Assembly (NCBI RefSeq): GCF_017833415.1
Contig: NZ_JAFICC010000002.1
Location: 310,001 to 374,000, forward strand
Direction of reading: 5' to 3'
Origin: Flavobacterium sp. 1355
Lineage (GTDB): Bacteria > Bacteroidota > Bacteroidia > Flavobacteriales > Flavobacteriaceae
DNA length: 64,000 nucleotides
How positions within the stretch are numbered: the stretch's first letter is position 1; the number at the start of each line of letters is the position of its first letter. Both the position numbers and the translations under genes were made by a program. Under the pieces are notes generated by a model that worked only from the letters and a program-made list of their open reading frames with translations, was not told the origin of the DNA and did no database searches. Of the stretch, positions 1 through 15,000 are shown piece after piece.

Positions 1-3000
1 ATTATACTTATTTGGTTAGAGATAGTAAAGGATGTACTTCTGCAAGTGCTACTATCAGATTAACTCAGCCAACTGCTGTATCAGGAACAATAAGTGCTAC
101 AGAACTTCAGTGTAACGGTACAGGTACTACACCTGCAGTTGTTACTGTTAATGGTGCCGGAGGAACAGGTGCTTATACTTATAGTTTCAACGGAACAACA
201 AATTTTACCAGTACAAATACATTTTCTACTTCTACAGGTGGTGTAGTTACAGCATATATCAGAGATGCCAATAATTGCCAGTTCGGGCCATTATCGGTTA
301 CAATTGCTGCTTTAGACAGAATTACAGGCATTACCATAACAGATAGCGGATACGATTGTTCTACAACTCCTCCTGGCGGTCACGTAAACATTGCCGCAGT
401 AAAAACAGATATTTCTGCGCCAATTCGTTTTCAGATAATTTCAGGTCCTGCAGGATATAATAGTGCTTCAAATTCAGATGGTGAATTTAAATCGTTAGCA
501 CCAGGTAATTATGTTTTTCAGGCAACTGATATTAAATCAGGCTGTTCTTTCACAGTACCTTATACCGTAAAAGGATCTCCAGATATTATAACTGCTGGTT
601 CAGCGTTAACTAATATTCAATGTAATGGAGCAACAGGAACACTTCAGTATACAGTAAGTGGTGTTAAAAACAGAGGTTATGATTATGTTATAACAAATGC
701 CGGAGGAACAATTATTCAGCAACAAAATAACGTTTCTGAAACAACTACAGTAATAAATGTTACTGCTCCTCAGCCAGCAGGTACTTATACAATTACAGCA
801 ACAGACAGATTAACAAAATGTCAGTCTACATTCTCGATTACATTAACTCAGCCAGGTTCTTTGGTTGATTTTACTGCAACCGCAACGAATGTAAATTGTA
901 ATAATGATAATTCGCAAATAACAGTTACTGCAACAGGCGGTACTCCAAATTATACTTACGCTTTCGCGAAAAGCCCATCAACCGTACCATCATCGCCTTA
1001 TGGGAATAGTGCTACTTTAACAGTAGATACAAATTCTGGTGCTGATTTAGTATGGGATGTTTATGTAAAAGACGTAAATGGCTGTACAACTAAAAAAACT
1101 GTTACTATTGTTAATGATAATTTACCAACTGTAACAGCTACTAATAATAATCAATGTACAGGTTCTGGAAATACATTCACTATTACGGCGACTGGAACAG
1201 GATTGGCTCCGTTGACTTATAGTATTGACGGAACAAATTTCCAGACTTCAAACGTATTTAATGTTACAGCAGGTACATATACTGTTACAGTAAAAGATAA
1301 AAACGGATGTACAGCTACGACAGCTGCTGCATTAGTTATCTATCCAAGATTAACTGCTGTTGGTTCTGTAACAAAAGAATTAGATTGTTCAGTTTCTCCA
1401 AATGCTACTATTACAGTAACAATTACTGGAGGAAAAGGACCATTTACTTATACTTCAAGAAAAGGTGCTGGAGCAACAAGTGCACCAAGTGCTTCAATTG
1501 CAGGTCCAACATTTACTTTCTCTGTTACTCCGGCAAATGCTGATACTTATACATTTGTTATTACAGATGCAAACGGATGTCAGACTACTGCAGTAACAAA
1601 AGTAGACCCAATTACAAACCCAACAGTTACAGCTGTTCCGGTTAGTGCTAGTTGTAACGGAGCTTTAGATGGTTCAGTAACTCTTACAGGTGCTGGCGGA
1701 TCTGGCGGATTCACTTATAGCAACAATGCTACATCAGGATTTACTACTAACCCTGTATTTACAGGATTAGCAGCAGGTTCTTATACTTTCTATGTAAAAG
1801 ACAGTAAAGGATGTACAGGTTCTGTACCAGTTGTAATTGGTCAGCCAACAACTTTGGCAGTGACAGTTACAGCAGTACCGTTCTCATGTAATGCTTCTAA
1901 TGCAAAAGTTGCAGGTACAGTTACAATTAATGTAACTGCAGGAACAGGTACTTCACCTTACCAATATAGTTTTAATGGAGGCGGATTCAGTTCAACTAAT
2001 GTATTGACATTAAATGATAACGGAGCAGACCAGCCATATACATATGCTGTAAGAGATGCAAAAGGATGTCCGGTTACAGGTTCTGGAACTCTATTGAGAT
2101 TGAACCCACCGACAGATTTAACTTTTACTTCACCAGCGGTTACTTGTAATGCAACAACAACAACTGTTACCTTAACAGCTGTAAATGGTGTTGGAACATT
2201 ACGTTACGAGACAATTGCTCCTTCGGTAGTAATTATCCCAAAACAAACTTCAAATGCTTTCGCAAACCTTGCACCTGGAACTTATACATTTAGAGTTACA
2301 GATGCTAACGGTTGTTATTATACAGAAGCCTATGTTGTAAATCCGGTTACGCCGATTGCAGTTGTAGGAAATAAAACAAGTGATGTTTTATGTAAAGGAG
2401 GAAACACAGGATCTGGAACTTATACCGTTTCTGGTAATGCAACAGTTGGAGCTTATACATATACATTATCTCCAAATACAGCAACAATTACAAAAGCAGG
2501 TAATGTTCTTACCTTGACAAATGCTGCTGTTGGAACTTATACAATAACAGTTACTGATACAGCTACAGGATGTACAAATACTGCAGGCATTACTATTGGT
2601 GAACCAGCAGTTGCTTTAGGAATCACTTCTGCTGTTGCTACAAACGTAAATTGTAATAATGATAATTCACAAATTACAATTACAGCAATTGGAGGAACTC
2701 CAAATTATACTTACGCTTTCGCGAAAAGCCCATCAACCGTGCCATCATCGGCTTATGGGAATAGTAATATACTAACAGTAGATACTAATTCTGGTGCTGA
2801 CTTAGTATGGGATGTATACGTTAAAGATGCAAATGGCTGTATTGCCAAATCTACTGCTACAGTTATTCTGGATGCAATGCCTTCAGTTACGGCAGTGGTG
2901 AACAACCAATGCACTGGTTCTTCAAGCACATTTACAATTACTGCTACAGGAACAGGATTAGCTCCATTAACTTACAGTAAAGACGGAATAAATTTCCAGA

Positions 3001-6000
3001 CTTCAAATGTATTTAATGTTGCTGCAGGAACTTACACTATTTCGGTAAAAGATAAAAACGGATGTATTGCTTCTGCTCCGGCAGCAACAATTGTTTATCC
3101 TCAGTTAACAGCTGCAGGAACCGTTACAAAAGAATTAGATTGTTCTGCTACTCCAAATGCTACTATTACAGTAACAATTGGTGGAGGTAGAGGTCAATTT
3201 ACTTATACTGTTCAAAAAGGTGCTGGTGCGCCAAGTGCGTCAAGTGCTCCGATTGCCGGACCAACATTTACATATTCAGTTACACCTGCCAATGCAGATA
3301 CCTATACATTTGTTGTAACAGATGCAAACGGATGTACAAAAACTGCAGTAGTTACTGTTGACCCAATTACAAATCCAACAGTTACAGCTATTCAGACAAA
3401 TGCTAGTTGTAATGGAGCTTTAGATGGTTCAGTGACACTTACAGGTGCCGGTGGATCAGGAAACTTTACTTATAGCAACAATGCTACAACAGGATTTACA
3501 ACAAATCCAACGTTCACAGGATTGGCTGCAGGTGCTTATACTTTCTATGTAAAAGACAGTAAAGGATGTGTTGGATCAGTAGCTGTGACAATTACACAGC
3601 CAGTTACTTTAGCAGCAACCGCTGTTACAGTTCCATTCTCATGTAACACTTCTAATGGAAAAGTTGCAGGAACAGTTACTGTTAATGTAACTGCAGGAAC
3701 AGGAACTTCACCTTACCAATTTAGTTTTAACGGCGGAGGATTCGGATCAAATAATGTATTAACATTAAATGATAACGGAGCTGACCAGCCTTATACTTAT
3801 ACCGTTAAAGATGCAAAAGGATGTACAATCTCTGGTTCAGGAACTCTATTGAGATTAAACCCTCCAACAGATTTAACTTTTGCTGCTCCAAATGTAACTT
3901 GTTTAGTTACTACTACAACTGTTACATTAACAGCTGTAAATGGAGTTGGAACTTTACAATATGAAACTATTGCACCATCACCAGTGATTGTTGCAAAACA
4001 AACATCGAATGCTTTCGCAAACCTTGCGCCTGGTACTTATATGTTTAAAGTAACAGATGCAAACGGATGTTATTATACAGAATCTTATACTATTCAGCCA
4101 GTTACTCCGGTTACTGTTTTGGGTAATAAATTAAGCGATGCATTATGTAACGGAGGAAACACGGGATCTATCAGATATAGTGTTTCTGGTTTCGGTACGA
4201 CATATCGCTATACAATTAACGGAGGTACAGCTGTTACAGCACAGACCTCTCCAACAATTAACCTGACAAACCTGGTTGCAGGACCATATGCTATCGTTGT
4301 TACGGATGAAGTAACAGGATGTACGGCAAATGCCTCAATCACTATTAATCAGCCGGCAGCCGCTTTATCAGCAACTTATGCTACCGTAAACGCAAACTGT
4401 TTTGTTTCAACATCAGAAGTTACTGTTACTGCTGCAGGAGGAACTCCGGTTTACAGATATTCATTTGTACAGGACGGCTTACCGGCAGGAACATATTCAA
4501 ACAGCAACAAAGCAAACTTAGATCCACTAGTTAGTTTAAACTGGGATGTTCACGTAATTGATGCTAATGGTTGTACATTTAAATTAGATGTTACCATTAC
4601 CAAAGATGCTGTTCCTACAGTTACAGCTTCGGCTACAGGTCAATGTTTTGGAGTTGGAACTTATACTATTACTGCAACTCCTGGAGTTGGATTAGTAGCG
4701 CCATTATCTTATAGCATTAACAATGGAGCTTCATATCAGGCAGGTAATACTTTCACAATAACTACTCCTGGAACTTATACTGTTAGAATTAAAGACGGTA
4801 ACGGTTGTACTGCTAACAGTAACGTTGTTATTGTTGATAGTATGTTAGGATTAACAGCTGTGTTGGATAAAAACATTACTTGTTCAATCCCTACTGCTGC
4901 TCAGGTTACTTTAACAGCAAATGGAGGAACGGCTCCTTACACTTATGAATCTAAGGAATCTGGTGTATATACAGCGATGGCTTCAAATGTTTTCAATACA
5001 ATGGCTGCCGGAAGTTATACTTTCAGAGTTACGGATGCAAGAGGATGTAGTTTTGAAACTACAACTCCAATTATCATCACAACTCCAGTTAATCCGGATA
5101 TTACAAATGTTGTTCAGACTCAGTTTATTTCTTGTCATGGTGATACGAATGCAGCTATTTCTATAACTATTAATAATACTCTGGGACAAGCTCCATTTGT
5201 ATATAATGTATTTAATAACACAACTAGTGTAAACTATGGTACACAAACATCTGGTTTAGCAGCAGGAGATTATATAATTACTGTTACAGATGCTAAAGGA
5301 TGTACAGATACATTCCTAATAAATATTGCTGAACCGGCAGCTATTCTTGTAGCTCATCATGCAGTGCCAATCACTTGTAATGGTGCAGGAGTTTCTAAAG
5401 GTTCTGTAATTGTTGATAGTGTTAGTGGAGGAGTTGGTCCTTACAACTATTTCGTAACTGGTGTTAATGGATATAATCAGTCTGAATTAAATAATCTTGG
5501 AACTACTTCTGTAAGTTTCAATGTTGTTGATTTTGGATTATACCAAATTAATGTAGTAGATTTTAATGGATGTTCTGTATTAATTCAAAATGTACTAGTG
5601 GCATCTCCACCAGAAGATTTGGATATTACAGTTATTTCACCACCTGCAGATTGTTCTAGCCTTGGTTCTGCTGTAGTTGCAATTGGATCAGCATCTACCA
5701 ATATTACAGGTAATGGCCCATTTCATTTTGCTGTGTACACAGGTCCGGGAATGACTTATACTGCTCCAACTGCTTTACCATGGTATGATGAAGACGTTCT
5801 GGGAACTCCGGGAAGTAAAAAAACAACGATACCAAACTTATTGCCAGGTGTTAAATATACTTTCATCGTACACGATGCTGGAACAGGTTGTTACTATTAT
5901 GAAACAGCTGAATTCGCTATCCCAACAAATTCAACATTAACTACAAGTGCGCTTGTAGCGAATAATGTTACTTGTAAAGGAAGCGCTAATGGAAACGTAT

Positions 6001-9000
6001 CATTTACAATTACAAGTATTTACCCATCAGCAACTCCGGTTAGCTATGAGATATTCAATTCACAAACATTAGTTACAACCGGAATTACAGGTACAGGATC
6101 TGTTCCTGCAAACGGAACATTGAATGTTACTAATTTTGGTCCGTTACCTTTTGGTAATTATATTGTTGTAGTAAAAGAAACAGCCGGTGCTACGCATGCA
6201 GGATGTAGTATTGCAACTGCTCCATTTAATATTACTGAATCTGCAATTGATTTATCTATTACAGCTTCTGTTTCTAAAAACGCAAATTGTAACCCTAATT
6301 CTGGTGTTATAACTGCTATTGCAAAAGATGGTACTGCCCCATATACATATCAATTATTGCTTGCTACAGATCCGGCTCCAACGGCTGCATCTGCTGGTTG
6401 GGCTGCGGCTAATACTTTCAACAGAAATGCTGGAAACTATATTGCTTATGTGAAAGATGCTTATGGTTGTATTAAACCTGCTTCAATTACATTAAACAGA
6501 GATGCTGACCCAACAATCGCGGCACCTGTTGCAATTTGTTATGATGGTAACCCATTCACAATAACAATTTCCGGAACTGTTGATCCGGCAATTGTAGGTG
6601 CTGCTACTTATAGTGTTAATGGAAGTACTTTCCAAACAAGCCCTAACTTTACATTTAATGCTCCGGGCGTTTATAATTTAGTAATTAAGGATGGTAATGG
6701 TTGTACTGCAACTAGTACTTATGAAGTTAAGCCGCAATTACTTTTAACTGCTGCATTAACAAAAGAATTAGATTGTACAGTTACACCAAATGCAATAATT
6801 ACTTTGACTGCAACAGGTGGATATAATACACTTTACACTTACGAATATTCTGTAAACGGAGGTGGTTTTACGACTATGCCTTCAAATACTCTTTCAACAA
6901 GTGTTTTAGGAAATTATGTGTTCAGAGTAACTGATGCTAAGATACCTTTACCATCATGTCAGGCTACTGCAACTATTACTTTAGATCCATTACCAGCTAC
7001 TATTTTCACAACAGCACAAACAGCTGTTAAATGTTTTGGAGGATCAGACGGTACAATTACAGTTAATGTAACTTCTGGAGTTGGTCCTTACCAATATCAA
7101 TTAGATGGTGGTACATTCCAGACTTCAAATGTATTTACAGGATTGGCTGCAGGAAGTTCTTATATCATCACAGTAAGAGATAATAAATCTTGTGATTTCC
7201 CAAGTGCACCAATAACTATTGCACAACCAACAGCATTAACTGCTACTTCAGTTCTTACAACTCCATTGACTTGTGCTACAGGAAATGTACCAACAAAAGC
7301 TTTGGTAACTGTAACAGCTTCAAATGGTACTCCAAACTATTTATATAGTTTCGATAATGGTGTTACTTATACAAGTACAAATACTTATGAGGCTTTTGCA
7401 GGAACAACATTTAATGTTCTTGTAAAAGATGCTAACGGATGTATATTTACTTTGGTAAATGGAGTTGACATCCCGGCATTAAACCCTCCAACTATAACAA
7501 ATATTACCGGAACACCTATTTATTGTAATCCTGTAGCCAGTACAACAAGTACTGTTACTATTACAACTACAAATGGTGTTGGAACTTTAGCTTATGCAAT
7601 TTTATCACCAGCTAGTGCAACAACAAATGTTTCGGGAGCTTCATCAGGAATATTTACTTTATTAGCTCCTGGTACATACTTATTCGAAGTAACAGACGAT
7701 AATGGTTGTAAAGATCAAAAATCATATACTGTTGCTCCGGTAACTAATATTACGGTTTCAGGTGCATTAGTAAGCGACGTAACTTGTAACGGAAGCGGAA
7801 ATGGTGCTGTGAGATTCACAGTTGCTAATTATGCAGGAGGATACACAGCTGCATTAATTGCCGGAACAGGAACATTAGCTCAAACAGGAAATACAGTAAA
7901 TGTTACAGCTTTGGTACCGGGAACTTATACAGTTGAGGTAACAGATGCAATAACAGGCTGTACAGCTCAGGCTTCTGTTGTTGTTGCTCAGCCACCAGTC
8001 TTAAATGTATCTGCAGTTTCAATAAATGCAAATTGTAATTTCGGTGCAAAAGTTTCAGCTACTGCAACCGGAGGAACACCTAATTATGTGTATGCATTCG
8101 TTCAGGACGGAGTTACTCCTGTAGCTGGTAACTATACAAATAGTGCCAATGCAGTTCTAAGCCCAACTGTAAATACACAATGGGATGTTTATGTAAAAGA
8201 TGCTAACGGTTGTACTGCTAAGTATGATTTAACAATTGCTACAGATGCATTACCAACAATTAATTCATCTGCAGGATTATATTGTTACACTGGAGGACCA
8301 GTGCCAATTACAATCACTGGAACTTATGTTGGTACTCCAACATATAGTATTGGAAACGGATACCAGGCAAGCCCTAACTTTGTATTGAATGCACCAGGAA
8401 ACTATACATTCTATATCAAAGACGGTAACGGTTGTATCGTATCAAGACCATACTCATTAAATCAGGAATTAAGATTAGATGCTACGCTTACAAAAGATTT
8501 AGATTGTACAGGATCAGCAACTATTACATTATTGGCAACTCAGGGAACGCTTACTTATACAGGTTTCGAAGTTGACTTTAATGGAGGCGGATACACTGCT
8601 GCTACATCACCTTATACTGCAACTGCCCCTGGAACTTATACTTTCAGAGTAACAGACAGTCAGGGATGTCAGTCACTTTCTATTCCGGTGGTAGTAACAC
8701 CAATAACAACTCCAACAGCAACATTTACACAAACAAATGTGAGTTGTATAGGAGGAAACAACGGAAGTATTATTGTTACTCCAGCTAATGGTGTATTACC
8801 ATATCAATACAGTATTAACGGTGGAGTATTCCAAACATCTAATATATTCACAGGATTAGTTGCAGGAACTTATAACATTGTTGTAAGAGATGCTAAACAA
8901 TGTACATCAGTAGCAGTAACGGCTACAATTACACAGCCGACAGCTCTTGCAGCAACGGCAGTTCTAACTCAGGGATTAACTTGTAGTAGTACAGGAAATG

Positions 9001-12000
9001 CCACTCAGGCAGCAACTATTACTATCAATGTTACTGCCGGAACAGGAACAGCTCCATATCAATACAGTTTCAATGGAGGAGCAAATTATGGTACAAGTAA
9101 TACGTTTACAACGTTTAATGCAGGAACAATTACAGCTTATGTAAAAGATGCTAACAACTGTATCATTGCAACACCAGTTACGATTACTGTCCCGGTATTG
9201 AATCCACCGACAAACATGGATATTACCGGAACACCAATCTATTGTGCTCCGGCTGCAAACACTACAAGTACAGTTACAATTAGTAATGTAATTAATGGTG
9301 TGGGTACACTTCAATATGAGATTCTTTCTCCTGTTGCAGTGGCTAAACAAGCAAGTGCTGTATTTACAGGATTAACACCTAATACCTACTTGTTCCAGGT
9401 AACAGATGCTAACGGATGTACTTATCAGGAATCTTATATTGTTAAACCAGTTACTAATATTACAGTTTCAGGTGCATTAGTAAGTGATGTAACTTGTAAC
9501 GGAAGCGGAAATGGTGCTGTGAGATTCACAGTTGCTAATAATGCCGGAGGTTACACAGCTGCATTAATTGCCGGAACAGGAACATTAGTTCAAACAGGAA
9601 ATACAGTAAATGTTACAGCTTTGGTACCGGGAACTTATACAGTTGAGGTAACAGATGCAATAACAGGTTGTACGGCTCAGGCTTCTGTTGTTGTTGCTCA
9701 GCCACCAGTATTAAATGTATCTGCAGTTTCAATAAATGCAAATTGTAATTTCGGTGCAAAAGTTTCAGCAACTGCAACCGGAGGAACACCTAATTATGTG
9801 TATGCATTTGTTCAGGACGGAGTTACTCCTGTAGCTGGTAACTATACAAATAGTGCCAATGCAGTTCTAAGCCCAACTGTAAATACACAATGGGATGTAT
9901 ATGTAAAAGATGTTAACGGTTGTACTGCTAAGTATGATTTAACAATTGCTACAGACCCATTACCAACAATTAATTCATCTGCAGGATTATATTGCTACAC
10001 TGGAGGACCAGTGCCAATTACAATCACTGGAACTTATGTTGGAGTTCCAACATATAGTATTGGAAACGGATACCAGGCAAGTCCTAACTTTGTGTTGAAT
10101 GCACCAGGAAACTATACATTCTATATCAAAGATGGTAACGGTTGTATCGTATCAAGCCCATATACATTAAATCAGGAATTATTATTAAAAGCTACTCTGA
10201 CAAAAGATTTAGATTGTGCAGGATCAGCAACTATTACATTATTAGCAACTCAGGGAACTCTTACTTATGCAGGTTTCGAAGTTGACTTTAATGGAGGCGG
10301 ATATACTGCTGCTACATCACCTTATACTGCCACTGCTCCTGGAACTTATACTTTCAGAGTAACAGACAGTCAGGGATGTCAGTCACTTTCTATGCCGGTA
10401 ATAGTATCACCAATAACAACTCCAACAGCAACATTTACTCAAACAAATGTGAGTTGTATAGGAGGAAACAACGGAAGTATTATTGTTACTCCAGCAGATG
10501 GTGTATTACCATACCAATACAGTATTAATAACGGAGGAACATTCCAAACATCTAATATATTCACAGGATTAGTTGCAGGAACTTATAACATTGTTGTAAG
10601 AGATGCCAAACAGTGTACTTCTGTAATTGTAACAGCGACTATAACTCAACCAGCAGCTCTTGCAGCAACAGCAGTGTTAACGCAGAGTTTGACCTGTGGT
10701 ACAGGAAATGCTACCCAGCCAGCCGTTATTACAGTTAATGTAACAGCAGGAACAGGTACAGCTCCTTATCAATACAGTTTCAATGGAGGATCAAATTACA
10801 GTTCAACCAATACGTTTACAACGTTTAATGCAGGAACAGTTACAGTGTATGTAAAAGATGCTAACAACTGTACCATTGCTACACCAATTGATGTTGTAGT
10901 TCCGGCCTTAGATCCGCCAACAATTGACACTATTACAGGAACACCAATCTGGTGTACTCCGGCTGCAAACACTACAAGTACAGTTACTATAGCTGTTTCG
11001 AACGGTGTTGCTCCTTTACATTATGAAATTCTTTCTCCTGCAAGTGCAGTTGGAAATATTTCAGGAGCAGCCAACGGTATATTTACAGGCTTAACGGCAG
11101 ATACGTACTTATTTCAGGTAACTGACGCCAATGGTTGTAAAGATGATGCTTATTATACTGTTGATCCATTAGCTAATATTACTATTGCAGGTCAATTGGT
11201 AAATGATGTAAGCTGTAACGGTGGCGCAGATGGTTCAGTTAAATTTGATATTGATAAAGTTACAGGTGCTTATACAGCTACTCTAATAGGTGGTCCAACT
11301 ACAGGAACACTTACTCAGGCTGGTAAAGTTGTAACATTAACAAACTTAACAATTGGTACTTATACAGTTGAAGTAGTGGATACAACAACAGGCTGTAGAG
11401 CAAGTACTTCTGTAACCGTTGGTCAGCCATCTGCATTGACATTGACATCAACTAGTATTAATGCAAATTGCAACACAGGAGCTCAGGTTAGTGTAACAGC
11501 TGCAGGAGGAACTCCAAATTATAAATATGCATTTGTTGTAAGTGGAACAACTCCTACAGCAGCAGATTACACAAACAGCAATAGTGCTGTTTTAGATCAG
11601 GCTGTAAGTTTGAACTGGGATGCTTATGTTCTTGATTCAAAAGGATGTGAAACATTTATTCCAATTGTAATTGCTGTAGATCCATTGCCAACTGCTATCA
11701 CTGCGGTTGTTGCAAGTCAGTGTCCTTCACCAACAGGTCAGTTCACATTTACAGTAAGTGTAGGTTCAGGAATGGCTCCTTATGAGTACAGCATTGGAAA
11801 TGGTTTCCAAAGCAGTCCAACATTCACAGTGCCTTCAGGAACTTATGATGTAACTGTACGTGATGCTAATGGTTGTGAAGCTACAGCAACAGCTGCTGTA
11901 AATATTGCACCAGCATTACAACTTGACGCAGTTGTAACAGCATTACCAAGCTGTACAGCTAATAACGGTATCATCACAGCTACTGCTACAGGTGGATCTG

Positions 12001-15000
12001 GAACTGCTAATTACGAATATACTTTAGACGGAGGTGTTACTTTTACAACTACTCCTACAGTATTTAACAATGTAGCTCCGGGTACTCACATTATTAGAGT
12101 AAGAGACATAGTTACAACATGTACATTTGATGTTACAGTTGAAATTGCTCCTGCAACTATAATTACAGGATTAACATTAACTGGTAAAAATGTATCATGT
12201 AAAGGTTTTGCTGACGGATCTATCACGACAAACATTGCTCCAAATGGCGCAGGTGTAAATGATAACCCGGTTTATACTTATACATTAACAGGAACAACAG
12301 TTTTAGGTGTTGCTGTTAACAGACCAGCTCAGACTTTAAATGTTTTTGATAATCTTGAAGCTGGAGATTACTCAGTAACGGTTACATCAGGAAGAGGTTG
12401 TGTGGATTCTGAAGATATCAGAATTACTGAGCCTCAGCCAATTGTTGTCGCTGCTCCGGTAATTGCACAATATGGTTGTGCATCAGGAACAAACACTTCA
12501 AATTTTGCTACTATTACAGTAAGCACAGTTACAGGTGGTTCAGGAAATTATATTACTTACGAATTCCTTAAAAATGGAGTAATAGTTCAAACAGGTTCAT
12601 CAAATGTTTATAGCGAATCAAACTTCTTAGGAGGTAACTATACTGTAAATGTTTATGATGATAATGGTTGTATAGGTTCTACTGCGGCACCGGTTACTAT
12701 AGATCCGTTCATTAGCTTAGATGCTGTAAATGTTGCTGTAAACACAGCTGTTACATGTATTTCTAATGAGGATATTACAGTATCTGTAACATCAACAGGA
12801 GGAACACCGGTACTATTAAATTATACTGTAACAGGTATGAATGGTAATACTTATAACCAAACAAATACAAATGGTGTTTTCACAGGTTTAATAATTGGAG
12901 ATTACTTAATTAAAGTTGAAAATCCTGCTACAGGATGTACAATTGAGAAAATCCATTATGTAAATGATCCTAATACTTTCGAAATTAAAGCGGTTTCAGC
13001 AAACGCAAAAATCTGTTTCGGAACAACTGACGGAAGTGTAGATTTAACTTTTGTAGACAACCAATTGGTTCCAACAAATGATGCAGGTGCTTTTGATTAC
13101 ACAATCACAGGTCCTCTTACACTTACAGGAACTACAACAAATGCCGGTCCATTTAATATTGCTAATTTAATTGCAGGTCAATATACAGTTGTTGCAAAAT
13201 TGGTTAACAATCCAGAATGTACTGTGACAACATTGTTCACAATAGAGCAGCCAGCTGCAGCGTTGACAGTAGTAACAACACAATCTGACATTACTTGTAT
13301 AACAGGTAACAATGATGGTATAATTACAGCTGTTGCAACTGGAGGATGGGATAGTAAATACCAATACCAGTTAGTATTAGCCGGAACAACATTGATCGAT
13401 TATTCTGATCAGTCTGTTTTCTCTGGATTATCTGCAGGTGTTTACACAATAAATGTTAAAGACGGTAATGATTGTATCGCAACTACAACTGCAACATTAG
13501 TTGTTCCTGCTCCAATCGTTATTACAACATCACCAGATGTTATGTTAACATGTTTTGGAGATACGTCTGGTAGCATTACTGTAACAAGCGTAACAGGAGG
13601 TCAGGGAAGTAATTATTTATATACTTTAAATGTTGTTTCTGCCAATCCGGTTATTTCTTCAGGTCCACAGGCATCTCCGGTATTTACCGATTTGGGTGCA
13701 GGAACTTACACAGTAACAGTAACTGACGGATTTAATTGTTCTGCAACTTCTGGTAACATCATCATTGATCAGCCAACAGAGGTTAAAGCAACTTTAGTTA
13801 AATCAAAAGGCTTAGCATGTACAACTTTAGCGCAGCTTACATTGAGTGCAGTAGGAGGATCAAGTCCATATACATACAGTACCGATGCTAGTTTTGCAAC
13901 AGTGATTGGATCATTTACTACTCCGGTAACATTTGATGTAACTGCTGGTTCTTATAAGTATTATGTTAAAGATGCTCAAGGTTGCGTAAGCGTAGTATCA
14001 AATGATATTAAAATTGATCCTTTAGAGCCATTGACTCTTACATTAGATCAAACTAATGCAATTGTAAAATGTACAGGAGACAATAGTGCCGTAATTGTTG
14101 CAAAAGCAACAGGAGGTTTAGGAAGCTATCAATATACTTTATATGATAATAACGGAAACGTTCTTGCAGGACCTCAACCAGAAGACAGATTCGAAAATCT
14201 TGTTGCAGGAACTTACAGCGTAAAAGTTGATAGCGAAGATTGTTCACAAACATCGGCAGCAATTATTATCAGCCAGCCAGCTACACCATTTACGGCTACA
14301 GTAACAGTTACTCCGGTATACTGTTTTGGAGAGAAAACAGGTAGAATCGAAGTAGTGGGTGCAGGTGGTACAGGAGCTTATGTTTATTCTATCTCACCAA
14401 GATCTGATCAATATTTCGATACTGGAGTATTTGACAAATTAGAAGTAGGAACATACATAATCCTGGCCAATGATCAAAACGGATGTCCGTTTATGCAGGA
14501 AGTTGAAGTTACAGGACCAGCTACTCCATTATTTGTGGGTGTAACTCCTGGATCTATACACGGAGAGGAATGCTTAAATGATTCTAATGGTGGATTTACA
14601 ATCGATATTGTAGGAGGTACAGCACCTTATACAGTAAGCTTAGATGATAAAAATGGAACTTACGAACCAGTTACAGTAATACCTCATCCGTTTGATAACA
14701 TCAAAGGCGGTAATCACAAAGTGTACGTAAAAGACGCTAATGGCTGTACTTTCGAGATTTCTGTTGATGTACCACTGCCGGTTGATTTAACTTCTGAAGT
14801 AGATGTGGTTTATGGTTGTGAAACTAATACAGTAACAGTAAATGTTTTAGATACAACAATCGACCCTGCAGATATTGACTATGCACTGGATAATATAGCT
14901 GGTCCTTATCAGGCTGAGAACGAATTTAAAGATCTTGTTCCTGGTCCGCACAAAATATTTGTAAGACACACTAATAGCTGTATTTTAGAAACACAAGAGT

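Noticed and set aside
8976..9350. Reverse-strand ORF of 124 codons inside the adhesin gene (and similar ones at 4983, 13167, 14053)
   Set aside because: The translations are Cys/Asn/Ser-rich without protein-like pattern; they arise because the repetitive ACA/ACT-rich sense strand avoids stops on the other strand.
891..10900. Long direct repeats as a possible CRISPR or tandem satellite
   Set aside because: The repeats are in frame, protein-coding and about 1.7 kb in period; there are no short identical repeats with unique spacers.
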